Source: Bombyx mori (lineage: Eukaryota > Arthropoda > Insecta > Lepidoptera > Bombycidae). Taken from it: a stretch of 64,000 nucleotides of DNA. Within the stretch, counting starts at the first letter, position 1, and every line of letters starts with the position of its first letter. The notes below the pieces were generated by a model. The model saw only the letters and a list, made by a program, of their open reading frames with translations, was not told the origin of the DNA and ran no database searches. The stretch covers positions 9,920,001-9,984,000 of the forward strand of contig NC_085110.1 in assembly GCF_030269925.1 (NCBI RefSeq), in the 5' to 3' direction. Below, one piece after another: positions 39,936-53,513 of the stretch. The position numbers and the translations under genes were made by a program.

Positions 39936-42206
39936 TAAAAGCTTCTTAGACATAATTATGCAGAAAAGCGACTAATTCTATCAACAGTACAACTATTTTA
40001 GTAGACACGTACCGATATTGTGAAATGATAAGGAGCCTATAGATGAAATATGAATTCTGTTCCCGATCTCAGCCATAATTGTATTAGAACAATGTCGACC
40101 CATCCCCCAATACAACGCATGATAATTTTTCGAAAGAACCAGGTAGGATTCTGATGCTTAAGTATAAATAACTAGGTAGGATACTACTACTAAGGACGGA
40201 TATTGTAAAGTCTGGTGTCATTTTACAAACCATTTTGGCATTTCGACTGTATCTACTTTAAATCATAAAAACTTAATACCAACGAATAGCGTTCACATTG
40301 AAACACTCCCTCTGCGGATATCTAGTCTCTAAAGGGGTTTTATTATTTTTAAAGTGCGCGCTCGTTTGCACGAGAATGGGCCACTTAACCACGGAGACAT
40401 GCTCTCCATGTACCAAGTACATTTCCTGTTTCTAACTACATTAGTTTAGTTTATTACAACAGTAATAGTTCCACCACGCTTTTTCCGTGTTTCTGTTTCT
40501 GTTATGTGAATAACAGTAAAACTATAATCGTTTTCGAGGCAACATAGAAGAAGCTCTGCGAATGTTGATAAAAGGGCTGAGAGGTTTTTATGAGTCCGGA
40601 CTCGAGACAGACAGACTCGGAAATCCTCCCCCGGCAAGTGCAGTAACTGATGAACAGAACCTACGAAATTTGGTACGTGATCGGGGTATTGACATGACGT
40701 TCCAGATTATTCATGATAATATCATACATAGTTCTACAGAAATGCGAGATATACGTTAATAAGTATTTTCTTCGGTTTTTGTGAGTCGTATACATAATTA
40801 AAACAGCTTTTACGGTTAGATGACGCAATTTTATTCATAAACTTGAGTATAAATTGGATTTTTGTTCCAGCTACCGTTTAGGTATCCGTCTAAAAAAAAT
40901 ATTTCTGGACTTTTACGTTTCAATTCGAAATGTCGACGAATAATACCTTAGTCTTCTGTGTGGCCACGAGGCTGTAAAGTATTCGAAGCGGTGGAAATAT
41001 ATTAATGAATATAAGAAACGCGATACTAATAAAAAAAAAAGTATTTTTAAATATGTCGACTATTTCTTAAGTTATAACAAAAACATACAAAATGTCCAAG
41101 ATTTTTATCACCCAAGTACGATCACAAAAACAATATGCACAGTAGCAAATAAGAGTAAAATTGTTATCACAATTCTATCACAATAACTATTGTGGTTTTA
41201 TTCGCTTAATATATTAACCGTTAAAATTCGTACTGGTGGAGCGGAATCACTAATTTGCAACCCTCCAGCGGTCGGACGCGGCGTCGGCGTGTGAACGACG
41301 AACGCATTTGATTTTTATTCATGGTACGGGGGCTGAGCGACCGCGACCTAACGATTTGATAATGTATTCACTTGATAAAGCGGAAGGTGGTACTTCGCGA
41401 GTGCCGCATTAAAAAACCAATTACAGCGCGGCTAAATGGTAGCGCCGCTCCCGGCTATTTGTCAGACTTCGGAGGGATATAGAGAGAGTATATTTTCAAA
41501 TTTAATTTCACGCAATTTAAAAAAAATTAGGGGACAATCGCGCTTCTAATTCTTTGAACGAACTGTTGCGGAATGTTTGAAAACATTATTTCCTCCAGAA
41601 TAAAACTATTATATTTCAAATTAGGTTATTGAAGCTAAATTTTATAGTATGCCCTGCATCTATTATTATTTTGTTACATTTATCTTTATACATCTATTAT
41701 TACTTTTGTGTGTTTTCTTAGCCTACAGGGGCCATAATGCATTGCATCTCTGCGGTGGCTCTACGTTGCCAGTGTTGCCACACTAACACGTTTCCATTCG
41801 ACCAAGACAAGACTACCCTAGTCCACGCTATCTCAAAGCGTGTGGCTAAAACCAGACCGTGCAAATTACGTGCTTAGTGCGATAACTTCCCGCCCTCCAA
41901 ATTTATGCAACGGACCATGAATAATTAGGTCACTTGCGTCCATAACTATGAAAATCACCAGCAGAATCTTACCAGGTAAAGGTCATACTGTCGAAGTTGC
42001 ACTTTTTAAGGGATACTCGAGAGATTTTCCAATTGCATCGCAATACTTCTTAGACGGCTAAATCATCAAAGTCCTAATTGAAAGTTGTTGCTCGAATACC
42101 ATTACTATTAGCCTTGGCGTTCCAAAGCTCTGAGCTCCCTCTACTATTTTGTTATCCTGTAAGATTCATCTGTCCATTAGTACCAAACATTACTATGCCA
42201 AACTTC
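39936..42206. other. Intergenic stretch; possible decayed mariner N terminus and a GC-rich island
   Basis: The frame at 40562-40759 contains NPPPASAVTDEQNLRNLV, faintly like the P-x-S-A-V-T-x-E-N region of mariner transposases; this is a weak call. A GC-rich island at about 41230-41470 contains GATA-type and TTTATTC-like motifs. Nothing else recognised. Confidence 0.3.
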
Positions 42207-42655
42207 TTTTTTGTGATTGAAGGTTTATTATTGACTCGGGGGCATTTCCAGTTTCACAAGGACAGGTGGGCGAGCAAGGGCTCAGCCAGAAGGGGTACAG
42301 CCAGAAAGGGAATAAGCAAGCAAGTAAGCAAACTCTAAGAAGAACCGGAGACACAAAATTAGCGAGCTCGTCCTTGTATAAAATTTTGCATTTAATTTAA
42401 TCTTTTCAATCGCACAATCAATATTCAAACTTTTGTAAATCTTCCGTGTACTTAAAATAAAATAACATATTTAAAGGTATAGGTAGATAATAAGATAGGT
42501 ACACGGGTAGGTACCACCATTCATATCTATTTTGAAGGGTGGGTCATTAAGTCTTCAAACTCATGTCTCAATGTTGAAGGTGGCCGTCTTTGGACTTCGA
42601 CATTAACTTGAGGTGAACCGTGAACTCATCCAACCATTTAATGCAATAAAATAAG
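42207..42655. repeat. Family D fragment and a decayed Bm1/BMC1-type tail
   Basis: 42207-42345: ggcatttccagtttcacaag, cgagcaagggctcagccag. 42500-42655: gggtaggtaccaccattca ... gaactcatccaaccatttaa, ending in a weak caataaaataa tail. Confidence 0.65.
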
Positions 42656-43407
42656 ACCATTATTTATTTAGGAAGTAACAGTTGTTATATTGTCACACTT
42701 TATTCAATCTCATGGGAGAAGTTTCGGCTCCCCTAAGTACAAACGAGCTATCAGCACTTACTTAATTATAGCAAATTCTAAAACTGATAGAACGGAAAAG
42801 GTACCGATTATTTTAAAAATTATACTAAAAAGTTCATCATTTTTTCAGTGGACGTTCAAATCAGTTGTTTCCTTTCGTATTAACGTTAAAACAGTATAGC
42901 TTATTTTTTATTATATATTTAGAATTAGTACTTAATCGATATACAATCGTTAAAACTATTATCATTGTAATATAATAAGAAAAAGTTGAAAATTCTTAGG
43001 GCTGGTGGCACATTGTAACAAACAGCCGCCCTAATACAATAAAGGTTGGAACAAACTACGCTATAAAATATCACCAGTGAATAAATCAGTTTTCCTGTGA
43101 TGCACCCCTCCCTCCACGGTAACTACCCACGATTTATGCTCATTCGATATCATGTCACAGATAAAATATTAATTGCTCGAACCTTTTAATTTTTCGAAGA
43201 TAATTCTACTATTACTTTGAGATGCTCCTCGAAGATTCCGTTGTAAAATTAACATCTTAACGCCCATAAAATTCAACAGCTGATTCAAACTTTGTTAGCT
43301 GTTAAAAAATGCTGGTATTTATAATAAATATATGGTAGTTGAGTGCTATGATGAAACATTCGTAGTTATTTAAATATTTGTATTTTTTGAATACAAAAAA
43401 TACAAAG
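42656..43407. other. AT-rich non-coding stretch
   Basis: Nothing supportable. Confidence 0.4.
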
Positions 43408-43522
43408 CAGTAGGCAACGGCTTGGCTCTGCCCCTGTCATTGCTGAAGTCCATGGGCGACGGTAACCACTCAGGTGGGCCGTATGCTCGTCTGTCTAAAA
43501 GTACAATAAAAAAAAAAGAAAA
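43408..43522 (+). repeat. Jockey-like LINE 3' tail
   Basis: gcaacggcttggctctgccc ... ccgtatgctcgtctgtctaa, ending in aataaaaaaaaaag. Confidence 0.8.
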
Positions 43523-45839
43523 CAACAGAAGCAAGAACTCAATATACGCAGTATGTCTTCGTTCAAATTAGTTTACGCTTAGTATCTTAACTTAGTATTC
43601 GGAGCTGAAGGCGTGAAACAGAAGCGTAGTGCGTGTCGTCGCGTATCGGTGCGAACCGTCGCGTCGCCGCACGCCCCCGCACTGATTGAGCCGCGACAAG
43701 TTAAACGATTTGAAACAATTTAATAGAGATCAAAAATTCTGAACCCCACCACGCCCGCAAAAACTTTTGAAGTTTTTCCCTCGCTAAAGGAATTACTGGT
43801 AAACGGTAGCTTAGGGGGATTTTTTTTATGGGTTTTGTGAATTTCTTTTTATTTTTTTCTTCGAAATTAATCCAGTGTGAAAATTAAATGATTTCTATTA
43901 ATCTGCCATTTCTATAACACACCTACCGGCTTAGCTTTAAAGGTACCATGTATCAGAAAATCAAAACTATACAGGGAAAAATTCAACACCATAATCATCG
44001 AATTTAAAGTTTCAAATTTACTATCGCATTGTGTATACAAATTGAAACTCTTCATATGATTTCAAAGTAAAATTTAAATAAAACATTCAATTAATTCGTT
44101 GAGCATAATGCTCACGGCAAAATTTGTTTTCAATCTGTGGAAACATGCATTACGTTTATCGAAGGAATAACGTGAGCTTTAGATTATTATAGTCCCTGAT
44201 CGAGTTCATGTATCTACTCGACTTCTTTGCCGGGACGCTATCAACGTAAATATCTACAGATTTCATACGACTTACGAGCACGGAGTTCTACACCGCACAG
44301 GTGAAGCCCAATATTAAACGTAGAGTCTTCGGGATAAGGTCTATAATCTACAGCGTCAATCTGAGATGAAGCCTTGTCATGGTTCCAGATCGAGCGTTTT
44401 GCGATTGCGTTATGATAGGATCAGGGTTCACCCGAGCGTGTCCGCACAGAGAGGCGCTTCAAGCTGTAGCTCTCAGCGCACGTCTCTCTATGACGCTAAT
44501 GTAATTTTAAACGTGGCGAACTCTTTGTACCTTCACTATTTCTATTTATAGTTATCGAAACTGACGTTGGCAGAATATTTTTGAATGTATTTTATGCGGT
44601 ACGCATTTTACTTCGGCGCAAAGGTAGATTAAATCAATTGGAATTTCCAGAAATTAGTTTACTTTTTCTTTTGTAGACTATCGTTTTTAGAGCGATTTCC
44701 TAGTGTATTACAAATCGATGGAGATACCTCTAAGGATTATTGCCAAGTAAAATGGAGCAGAACGTCATCTTCCCCAATCGGTTCATCCGATAAGCACAGC
44801 CGACCGGAACGATGTCCCCTATCGCATCAATCCTAAGCAATACTATTGTTTATCACTGTAAACTTGGGATAAATTATTACATCACGGAAAAGTATTCGCG
44901 ATTTTTGTTTCGTTATTTAAACAATGCTGAAATGAGAATAAACACAGTAAAAAAAAAGTTGTTACTTTTTTTTTTTTTGGAATATATAGGCCTATTTTAG
45001 AAACTCGTTTAAATATTTCTAAAATATTCAGTATAATTATTTTTTTATAATTAATTAAAGACCCCACTCTTTTCAAGGTGATGACATCATCAGTGGGAAA
45101 GTAACAGTGAAGACTTTGCCTTTAAAAAAAATCTGTGACATAGTATGTGCCTATTACTCGAAATGATTTTTTCAATGCCCATTTAAAAATTACTAAGTAT
45201 TTTGTTTTCTTTAAATACTTTAAAGTTATTTACTACGTTTTTTCCAGCACGTGGCTACTTAATTAAAAATTATTATTTTTTTAGAGACAGAAAGACGAAC
45301 TCTCTTTCCACTTAATATTAAAGCATACTTGCTCCAGACCTAAATACATACAATAACGGTTCGCATTTACTTATTACAATGATAAAATAACTAACTAACA
45401 ATGTACATGCAATACTCTGAATCGTATTGTTTGTTGGCAGTCGGAGGTATCGTGTGGCATTACCCGAGTCAGCAATCTGCACAAGTTTCCTATTGCACAT
45501 TGCGATACTGGATCGTTCGATGTGACGTTATGAAATCGTTTTATTTACAATTCAATATTAAACACCTAAATTTTAAGATAAAATGAAGCCCAAAAATTCG
45601 TTTAGCAGTGATGCGTGTTGCATGCGTGGCGGTTGTTCTCCGATCTCCGATTAGGTATCATTCTTTCCATTGTAACTACATACAATCGGCTAAAGAATAT
45701 CAAGGATAGTGCAGCTAAAAAAATCGTACCAAACGAGAATCATCTGCTTTAATGTAATTTTATTGTAAGTGCAACGATAACTATAGGTAGCTTAGTTCAA
45801 TCGTATTTAGATATTCATTGCCGACCCACGACATTCCAT
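43523..45839. other. Intergenic stretch with GC-rich islands
   Basis: Islands at about 43600-43700 and 44370-44500. A 61-codon frame at 44366 has no recognisable domain or splice context. Confidence 0.35.
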
Positions 45840-45957
45840 AAGTAGGCAGCGGCTTGGCTCTGCCCGTGGTATTGCTGAAGTCCATGGGCGACGGTAACCA
45901 CTCACCATCAGGTGGGCCGTATGCTCGTCTGCCTACAAGGGCAATAAAAAAAAAACC
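45840..45957 (+). repeat. Jockey-like LINE 3' tail
   Basis: gcagcggcttggctctgccc ... gctcgtctgcctacaagggc, ending caataaaaaaaaaa. This is the best-preserved short copy of the tail. Confidence 0.85.
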
Positions 45958-47289
45958 GTAAATACTAATCGTAAACATATTATACTTTTAATATTACATT
46001 ATGTGACTTCGACTCCCACAACAGACAGGCATTCGTGCGATAAAACAGGCTTGATCGGTCTTAGTGTGGATTTTTAATATCTATATTTGTTTCTATTTAT
46101 ACGTATATTAGGAACTTAAGTTTCTGTGTCCCTATTTCTTATATATAGTACAGAGAATCCTAGCTTGGGATCCCAAATGACCATGCGTGACTTATCCGCC
46201 TACCTATATTATTTTAGCTTTACTTGAGTTACGGTGTTAGAAAGATAAAAAACTCTATGTAAAATGAAACGATAGTTAAGTAAAGACAACTAGTTTTATG
46301 CCAGGCGCCTGGTACCAGTGACTAAACCGCCAACGCCACCTAGTTTCTTTATAATAATTTCAATTGAAGTACTCGTGGGGCTTTATAAGCTATTATATGA
46401 TCTCCACACAAATTTGCAACAGACCGTACAACTCTTAACGAATGACTTCCACTATGAACCACAACATCGTGTGACGGAAAATTATGACTCCACCACCAAT
46501 TGGTTAGTATCACCGACCTTGTGACCAAGTATAGCCTAGCAAGTATTTAAGGAAATATATAGTTGACCGCAAACACTCTCTTAAGCTATCTTTCAAATGT
46601 TCATGCTATTATAAAATTTAATTGAAGTAAAATAATCCGTATTGCAGGAACTACATCTTCTGATTAAATCCTAGAAAATCCTTCAAAGTACACGGACGGA
46701 CATTCGTAGCGTGCGTCTTTTGATAAATCCCAATCCTTTTGAAAGGGAACGTCTTCGATGGCACGAGATAGATTTCCGCTCCGGTAACGCTTATTAAACT
46801 CTAGGAGGGATTATATTTTTGTCATAGAACACAAACACAATCAGACTAATCGGATATCAGCAAATGACCGGTCATTTGAGGGAACGATCGTGGACGCGGG
46901 GAGTTTCTCGGTGACTATCTAAAGTATTGAGTTAATGTGTGCAGGGGCAAGTCCGCGACCGGCCAGGGGCACTAAGGAATAATGTAAGTGTCCGCAGCGA
47001 CATTTGCTCCGAACTGCCGACGACCTCCGGCCTTTACTTATGTGGTTTTTAATATTTTTATTGTAATGGTCTTTGTATTGGAACAAGAAAGACGTGGATT
47101 TACCTTTAGAATTTTATTAAATCTAGAAAAGAATTTCATTTAAATATAAAATTATTTCTGTTAATATCTAAAAGTAAACTAGACCGACAGAAACAGTAGA
47201 AAGTCTTAATAAATTATCTGAACATTTGTAGTTTATAAAAAACAGTTTATAAAATTAGGAACAAATCATGCACGGTCATTCTCAACGAC
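45958..47289. other. Intergenic stretch
   Basis: No gene. GC-richer segments at about 46730-46800 and 46860-47035. Confidence 0.35.
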
Positions 47290-47497
47290 CCAAATTAGGA
47301 TTCCATGTGTTATGGATACCACAGACGGACATATAAACATACTTGTATACGTTTAGATATATACAGATATAGACAATAAACACCCAGACAGAGAACAAAC
47401 AAACCTGTACATCACACTAGTTTTCCCGACGTGCGATTCGAACCCACGGCCTTCACAGCCAGTCAGAGAAGCTAACTACTGCGCCACCGAGTCACTA
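47290..47497 (-). mobile_element. tRNA-derived SINE
   Basis: The minus strand from 47497 reads gtgactcggtggcgcagtag (A-box-like tggcgcagtagttag), then about 35 nt later gggttcgaatcgcacgt (B box). This is the spacing of an RNA polymerase III internal promoter. A non-tRNA body follows, ending near tggtatccataacacatgg. A different SINE family from the Bm1 type. Confidence 0.7.
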
Positions 47498-48489
47498 TTT
47501 TAATAATTCGTTTCGGTTTTTGCGAGTCGTAGACATAATTAATACTTCTGCTTCGGTTTAATTTAGACTGAGTTATCCATGAATAGGAAAACCGTAATAC
47601 ATCAGAAACCGCAGAAATAAAAAATACAATGATAACAAAAAACACAATATTATACCGAACAAGAAGTTTTAATTATATATTTTATTACTTATTTATTAGT
47701 GAACTTTTCAAATTTGGCCTCCCCTAAAAATGAAAATAACTTAGAATCCGATTTCATCGTGAAACACCCAGACAGGAGAACCTTTATACCTTATATTATT
47801 TAAAATTAGCGGACCCAGCAAGCGTTGCCCTGTCTTGAATGAAAATATAAAGACCTAGATCATGTACAGTGACAAAAACACGCACAAAAAAATTATAGAG
47901 ATAAAGATTCTTCGTGGCACCAAGGTCCGGTTCTAGTTTTATATTTCAGAGCAGGATATCTGCCAAGCTTTTTTTACCAATATGAATTAATATGAAGATA
48001 ATAGAAAACTTAAGGTGAATCAACATTCTTCTGTAGTAAGGCAATCGTGGGCTCCAATGTGAACATTAGGAAACTCGTTAATGTAACGCTTTCAATACCA
48101 GCGATGCAGAATCGTTTTGGATTGTAAGTCCAAAGTAAATCTTTTTATGAAGAATAATAACGTTTTGGAGAAAAAAACCTTTTCGAAATTTTAATTGGCA
48201 TACCAACTTAGGACAATGACTTCGCAAACTATACAGAAAAAAAACCTCTCCTATATTTCCTTATGCTTAAGGTCAGGCTGCGAGCGAACGTGTAAAAAAC
48301 AGCTGCGGCGTCCCTGCGACACCCTCACAGTCACCATTATTGTTAGCGACGTCCTCTGTGAAACTGCCCATAAACTACCCGTACTACTTACCCTGCTACG
48401 ATACATATCTCTGCAGTCTGCACACTGTTTTAACCAAAACCTGACGTACTTGGACACATATTACCATAAGACTTTTCTTCAGCTCACTG

Positions 48490-48650
48490 AATTTCGCGTC
48501 GCGTTTCCGATCCGGTGGTAGATTCTGCGAAGCACTGCTATTGCTAGGGCCAGTGTTAGCAACACCCCCGGTTTGAGCCCCGTGAGCTAACCTACTAGCT
48601 CGGTGAATCTAAAATAACCCCTCGAGGTTATTAAAATAGGTAGAAAAAAA
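48490..48650 (+). repeat. Family C retroposon copy, forward
   Basis: gatccggtggtagattctgc, gcgaagcactgctattgc, tgagctaacctactagctcg, ending in ataggtagaaaaaaaaa; the poly(A) marks the plus orientation. Confidence 0.7.
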
Positions 48651-49251
48651 AACAACAAAAGAACTTCAAACTAAATAACAAAAATTAAATTCATAGTACC
48701 TTGAAGTGATAAGATAAAACTTAAAAAAAAAAAATCGTATTTATAACGAACAGAAAAGTTATTTTAAAGGGTCAGGAGAAGGGATGAACGAAAGACATTA
48801 ATAAAAAGTCCACGTGCGCGACTGGACATAATATATGAGCAGAAATAAAATCTGTCAGTGACCATTTATGGCAGAGAGGAGTCCTGTTATTAAAATGTAC
48901 CGGGCCGGAGAAGGCGAGGCGTCTCCGCGCCGGCTGCGACCGCGACACGATCTGATTTATGCCCGGACCAGCAGTATTTTATTCGGCGGGCGCCTCAAGA
49001 AAACTATAAGTTTCCGTTCGGCAGGACCAGGGGAGTAGCCCACTAAATATTGTCTTCGCTCGCTGCATCAATACAGACAGATATCTGTATTTATTATGCC
49101 CCTTTGTACGATAATTTCGTAATGGATTGGGATCATTACTTTCGTATACCGGATATGTCTGTCAAGTGTCAACATAAAATGGTCAATAATAAAAAAAACT
49201 ATGGACAACTATACGTAGAGGAAACGTAGAACAGAATGATGGCAATTATTT
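48651..49251. other. Non-coding with a GC-rich island
   Basis: The island at about 48805-49035 (cgggccggagaaggcgag, ggcgggcgcctcaag) has no splice-bounded frame. It includes ctgatttatgcc and ttttattcg motifs, which resemble homeodomain sites; function unproven. Confidence 0.35.
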
Positions 49252-49676
49252 TAAACTAGAGGTCCCGCAGTAGTCGAAATTCGACTATAATTAATTGGGA
49301 TTGTACCTAAGTTTGTACACTATTATGATTGTATTTTATACTTCTATAATCACAAATTTCGCCAAGACTACACTATAAAAAATATTAACAAAGACAAACC
49401 ATATTTTCTATTCTCAATTTGACAACAGACGTCAAGAACAAAAGTTTGAAAATAAATAGTATGCATGCGTGTGTGCGTCAAATACATGGTATGTAGTGTG
49501 TATAATGTTTTCTTTATTGATTTAATGTATCTTTTATGCATTATTTAAAAAAAAAATTAGCATTGTGCACTTCTTCTCTATATTCTCTATAAATGTGGAA
49601 AACTTCATACTCCTCCGTCCGCGCAATTTTCGTAAAAAGGGATACAAAGTTTTTGCTTCACGTATTAATATATAGA
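49252..49676 (+). repeat. ~425-bp dispersed repeat, copy 1 (direct partner at 57791)
   Basis: Starts aactagaggtcccgcagtag and ends cgtattaatatatagatgag. It includes gcatgcgtgtgtgcgtcaaa. No coding capacity. Confidence 0.85.
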
Positions 49677-51099
49677 TGAGAGTAAAAGCGAACTCAATCT
49701 ATAATTTAAAAAATGTGTTTGCACTTTTATTAGTTTCAACATTTATCTTACTTATCTACTCTAACTCTAATCTAACTACTTATCACTAAGTATTATCTCG
49801 AGGACTGCATGCATAACGTTCTATCCATCTTCAGATCATTTTAATTTTAACAGATAGACAAACGCTTTCGTCATTGACTTCACAACGAGGATATACCTAA
49901 TGACGAAAACGATACTCCGCATATCCTTATTTTCCAATACTGCAAAGTAAGCATATTTATATCGTCATCACTCATGATGTGCCCTACGTATATTGGTAAT
50001 ACTCTTTCTAAATTTCAATACGATTTATATATTACGACATATTAATACGATAATTATGTTATAAGATCATTAAACAAATAAAAATTGCTGCTCAATCCAA
50101 AAATAATCTCAAGCATACGTCTGTGATTTGTATTACTATGTGTATTTTCATCTAAAACATTAAAAGCACGTGCTTATTTTTGAAGTATTAAAATACATAC
50201 ACATATGAGTTACTTTAATAATAATTCATAACATTAAAAACAGAACATAATTCAGGCGCATCGACACACTTAAAACAGAAACAAATAAAATGTTATTTTA
50301 GGTATTGGCTTATAAACAAACATCGCCTTATTGGTGTAATAGTAGTGATTCTGTCTACCATTAATTCCGGATCGGGATCCGAATTGGTTTTTCGGCTGCA
50401 ATTAGTGCTTTTTGTGAAAAATATTTGATTTTCGGGAACCAGGCGCACTTTTCCCCGGCCGGCACACCTAAAACAGACTCTATATACACCTATCCCTCTA
50501 TTTACACATTATCTGGTTTTCACGATTTAATATTTATGAAAATGCATATATGATTGCACATTCACACATACATACATTGCATTAGAAATATTTTTCGGTC
50601 TTATTCCATTTTGCACACTGATGACAATAACTTAGGACTTATTCGTATTGTACAATACAATATATGCACACTTAAGAAAATACGTACCTTTAAAATGTAC
50701 ACACGCAAACACAAAGCAATTCATCTGAAAACAAGCGAAGAAAATGTTCATATTTTTACTACGAGTGCGAGTTTACATAATTATACATATATCAGAACTG
50801 ATAAGTTATCAATGTTATAGCTTTTTTGGGGTCTTTATGTGTGCAATTTGTGTCAAAAAACATCGCGAAAAAACGAAAAGAAAAGAAATGTTATTTCTTT
50901 GGAAACAAAAATTAAACTAATAGATCGTTTACGACTTTAATTTATTGAGAAATAGTTACGTATGTTGTTAAATTTTTTTCTATGAATGAATCCACAATAT
51001 TCATAGGCGAGCTTTTAAGTTATTTTACATTGTTTTACATAAATGACTCAATTGAGCAAATACTAGAGGTTTATTTCGCTTTACACGGTTTCATATACT
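49677..51099. other. AT-rich intergenic stretch
   Basis: An 88-codon frame at 50554-50820 is Lys/His/Thr/Tyr-rich with no domain. Nothing else recognised. Confidence 0.4.
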
Positions 51100-51490
51100 T
51101 ACTAGTGGTATGGTGTGCTCTGAGCCTGCACGGCTAGGCACCACCACCTTGTATATTCTTTTTTTCTTTTTTTTGTGATTGAGAGCTTACTGGTGGCCCT
51201 GAGGCCTTTCCAGTTTCATAGGGACAGGTTGGCGAGCAAGGGCTCAGCCAGAAGGGGCGGGATTTGCTAACAGCTACCCGAGCGCCTCCACGGGAGACCT
51301 AACAACTCAAGAGTAGCTAATTCGTTTCGGGTTGAAGGCTAGGTAAGCCTTTGTGCTTTAAAAACTAGGACTTAGAATTCATATCTCAAGGTGGGTGGTG
51401 GCATTTACGTTGTTGATGTCTATGGGCACTGGTAACCTCTTAACAGCAAGAGGGCCGTGAACTCATCCAACCTTCTAAGCAATAAATTTT
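51100..51490 (+). repeat. Bm1/BMC1-type copy interrupted by a family D insertion
   Basis: 51100-51157: 5' part of the tail (gtgctctgagcctgcacgg, gcaccaccaccttgtat). 51158-51312: T-run plus family D (ggcctttccagtttcatagg, agccagaaggggcgggat). 51313-51490: 3' part (aattcgtttcgggttgaagg ... caataaatttt). The order indicates family D landed in an existing copy. Confidence 0.7.
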
Positions 51491-51929
51491 TTTTAGTTAA
51501 ATCGGGGATTTTATTTTACACGGTTTTATCTGGAACTTATCATCAGTGTAAATAGGGGGTTGGGTATGTTTAAAACACCCAATCTATTTTCCTCGTATTT
51601 AATACGGACTAGATAGTGTAAAAATATTATTGTTTTGTCTAAAAATATAGCTCCTACTTTATATTATATCAATAGTCTTTTTATATCTATATTACAGAAC
51701 TAATGAGTCGTCAATGTCACTCAGGCACGAGTTGTTCACGCCCAGAACGAGACCCGACCCTTGGCGCTATGATTCCTGTTACGTTGATTGATGTTCTCGT
51801 TTTAATTCGTCCAATTTAATGTGCGTTATCCTCAATTGACGATCGTCATTTGAATATTTGATGAATATGAATGAATATTAAAAAAAAAAAACTAATATAA
51901 AAAATAATAATCTAATAGTTAAAAAAAAA

Positions 51930-52328
51930 GACATGCCCGCGGAGTTTCTTGCCAGTTCTTCTCAGGACGGAGGCTAGTTTTTGTGAATTGGCGGTAGTTC
52001 TTTTTGACGTTCAACAAGTATCTACTTTCATATATGTAGAATAAAAAAAAATTGATTTGATTTGATTTAAGCAAAATGACATCTGAGTGAGACAAATGAG
52101 TTCTGAATTTAAATTTGACAAGACTTAATAACCGATTTCTTTAGTGATCCCAGTAACGAGTACTTACTACTACTAATTTTTTTTAAAAGAGATTATAGCC
52201 TATGTCATTCGGGAATAGTGTAACTTCCAAACAGTGAAATAATTTTTCAAATCGGTTCTGTAGTTTCGGAGCCTATTCAATACAAACAAACAAACTAATC
52301 TTACCTCTTTATAATATTACTATAGATT
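51930..52328 (+). repeat. Two LINE 3' ends in tandem
   Basis: 51930-52072: ggagtttcttgccagttctt ... ending ttgatttgatttgattt, a common lepidopteran LINE terminus. 52140-52328: gcctatgtcattcgggaata, caaatcggttctgtagtttc, ending ctctttataatattactata, an RTE-type terminus. Confidence 0.6.
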
Positions 52329-52611
52329 GCTATTTTATGCGCTTCTTTTAACAAGCTGCTTTAGTAAACATTGTTCTATCCGTAAAAAGGTAGATAGATC
52401 ATAGACATGTACGATCAATGAATTATAGTAAGTCCTATTACGTTAACGGATTAGCTGCCGGCTGCGTCGGTTCAACGCTTTTCTTTATCGCATAATCGTC
52501 GTGTGTTTAGTTCAGAAACGAGACTGAAAAATCGTGTGTGCAATTATTAGTTGTTACATTCCAATTATAATATTCTTTATTGCAGTTAACTCAATAATAA
52601 TAATAATAATA
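52329..52611. other. Short AT-rich stretch with an (aat)n microsatellite
   Basis: aataataataataataata at about 52597-52616. No gene. Confidence 0.5.
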
Positions 52612-53165
52612 AATAATGGTGAAATACACAAGAATTAGTTTCACATCTTTTAGAATACAAGAGGTTTTTACTTCCATAGATGAGCAAAATATATCACGTT
52701 ATATCGTGTATTAGGTGGTGGTTTAGGCTGGTGGTAGGACCTCATGTGAGTCCGGGCGGGTAGGTACTACCACCCCTCCTATTTCTGCCGTGAAGCAGTA
52801 ATGCGTTTCGGCTTGAAGAGTGGAGCAGCCATTGTAACTATACTGAGACCTTAGAACTTATATCTCAAGGCGGGTGGCGCATTTGCGTTGTAAATGTCTA
52901 TGGACTCCAGTAATCATTTAGCACCAGGTGGGCTGTGAGCTCGTCCAATCATCTAAGCAATAAGCTTTGTTACAGGCTGCCCCACCCTTCAAACCGAAAC
53001 GCATTACTGCTTCACGGCAGAAATAGGCAAGGCGTTTCTAATAACATAAAAGAATGGTTAAATACACATAAGAATTAGTTTAACATATTTGAAAATAAAA
53101 GAGTTTTTTTACTTCCATAGATGAGCAAAGATATCACGCTATATCGCGTATTAATTAGGTGGTTA
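52612..53165. repeat. Local duplication flanking Bm1/BMC1-type copies
   Basis: 52612-52726 and 53047-53165 are diverged direct copies (landmarks acacaagaattagttt / acataagaattagttt and cttccatagatgagcaaa). Between them lies a forward Bm1/BMC1-type tail (52727-52965) and a short reverse piece of the same family (52973-53036). Confidence 0.75.
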
Positions 53166-53513
53166 TCTTATCCTTAAAATCGGAATGCGTTACTCCTTCG
53201 TGGTAAAAATAAAATAAAGCTATGTTGCTACACCCGTTCAGGCTTAAAAATAGTATCTGTAATATTAAATTATAATAAATGATAAAACTACATTTAAAAT
53301 CTTTATGCAGGTTATATTTTTTCGATAATTACCCTTGTTAGTTAGAATTTATTCTGTTACTTATATAAACTATGTATTAGTCGTAAATATGATTATTAAG
53401 TACTACTGGTAAGAATGAATCTTGCGTTTTATATTTTCAGTTTCACTGAGCGAGATATTTATTATGCGTGATGAATTACAAATTTATATTCAAATAAGTA
53501 TATATTCAAATAA

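Noticed and set aside
47400..47497. Functional tRNA gene
   Set aside because: A and B boxes are present, but acceptor and anticodon stems do not pair convincingly and a SINE body follows.
48195..48521. 108-codon plus-strand frame and antisense frame with donor-like gtaagt
   Set aside because: No acceptor-donor pair gives a convincing exon, and no domain is visible in either frame.
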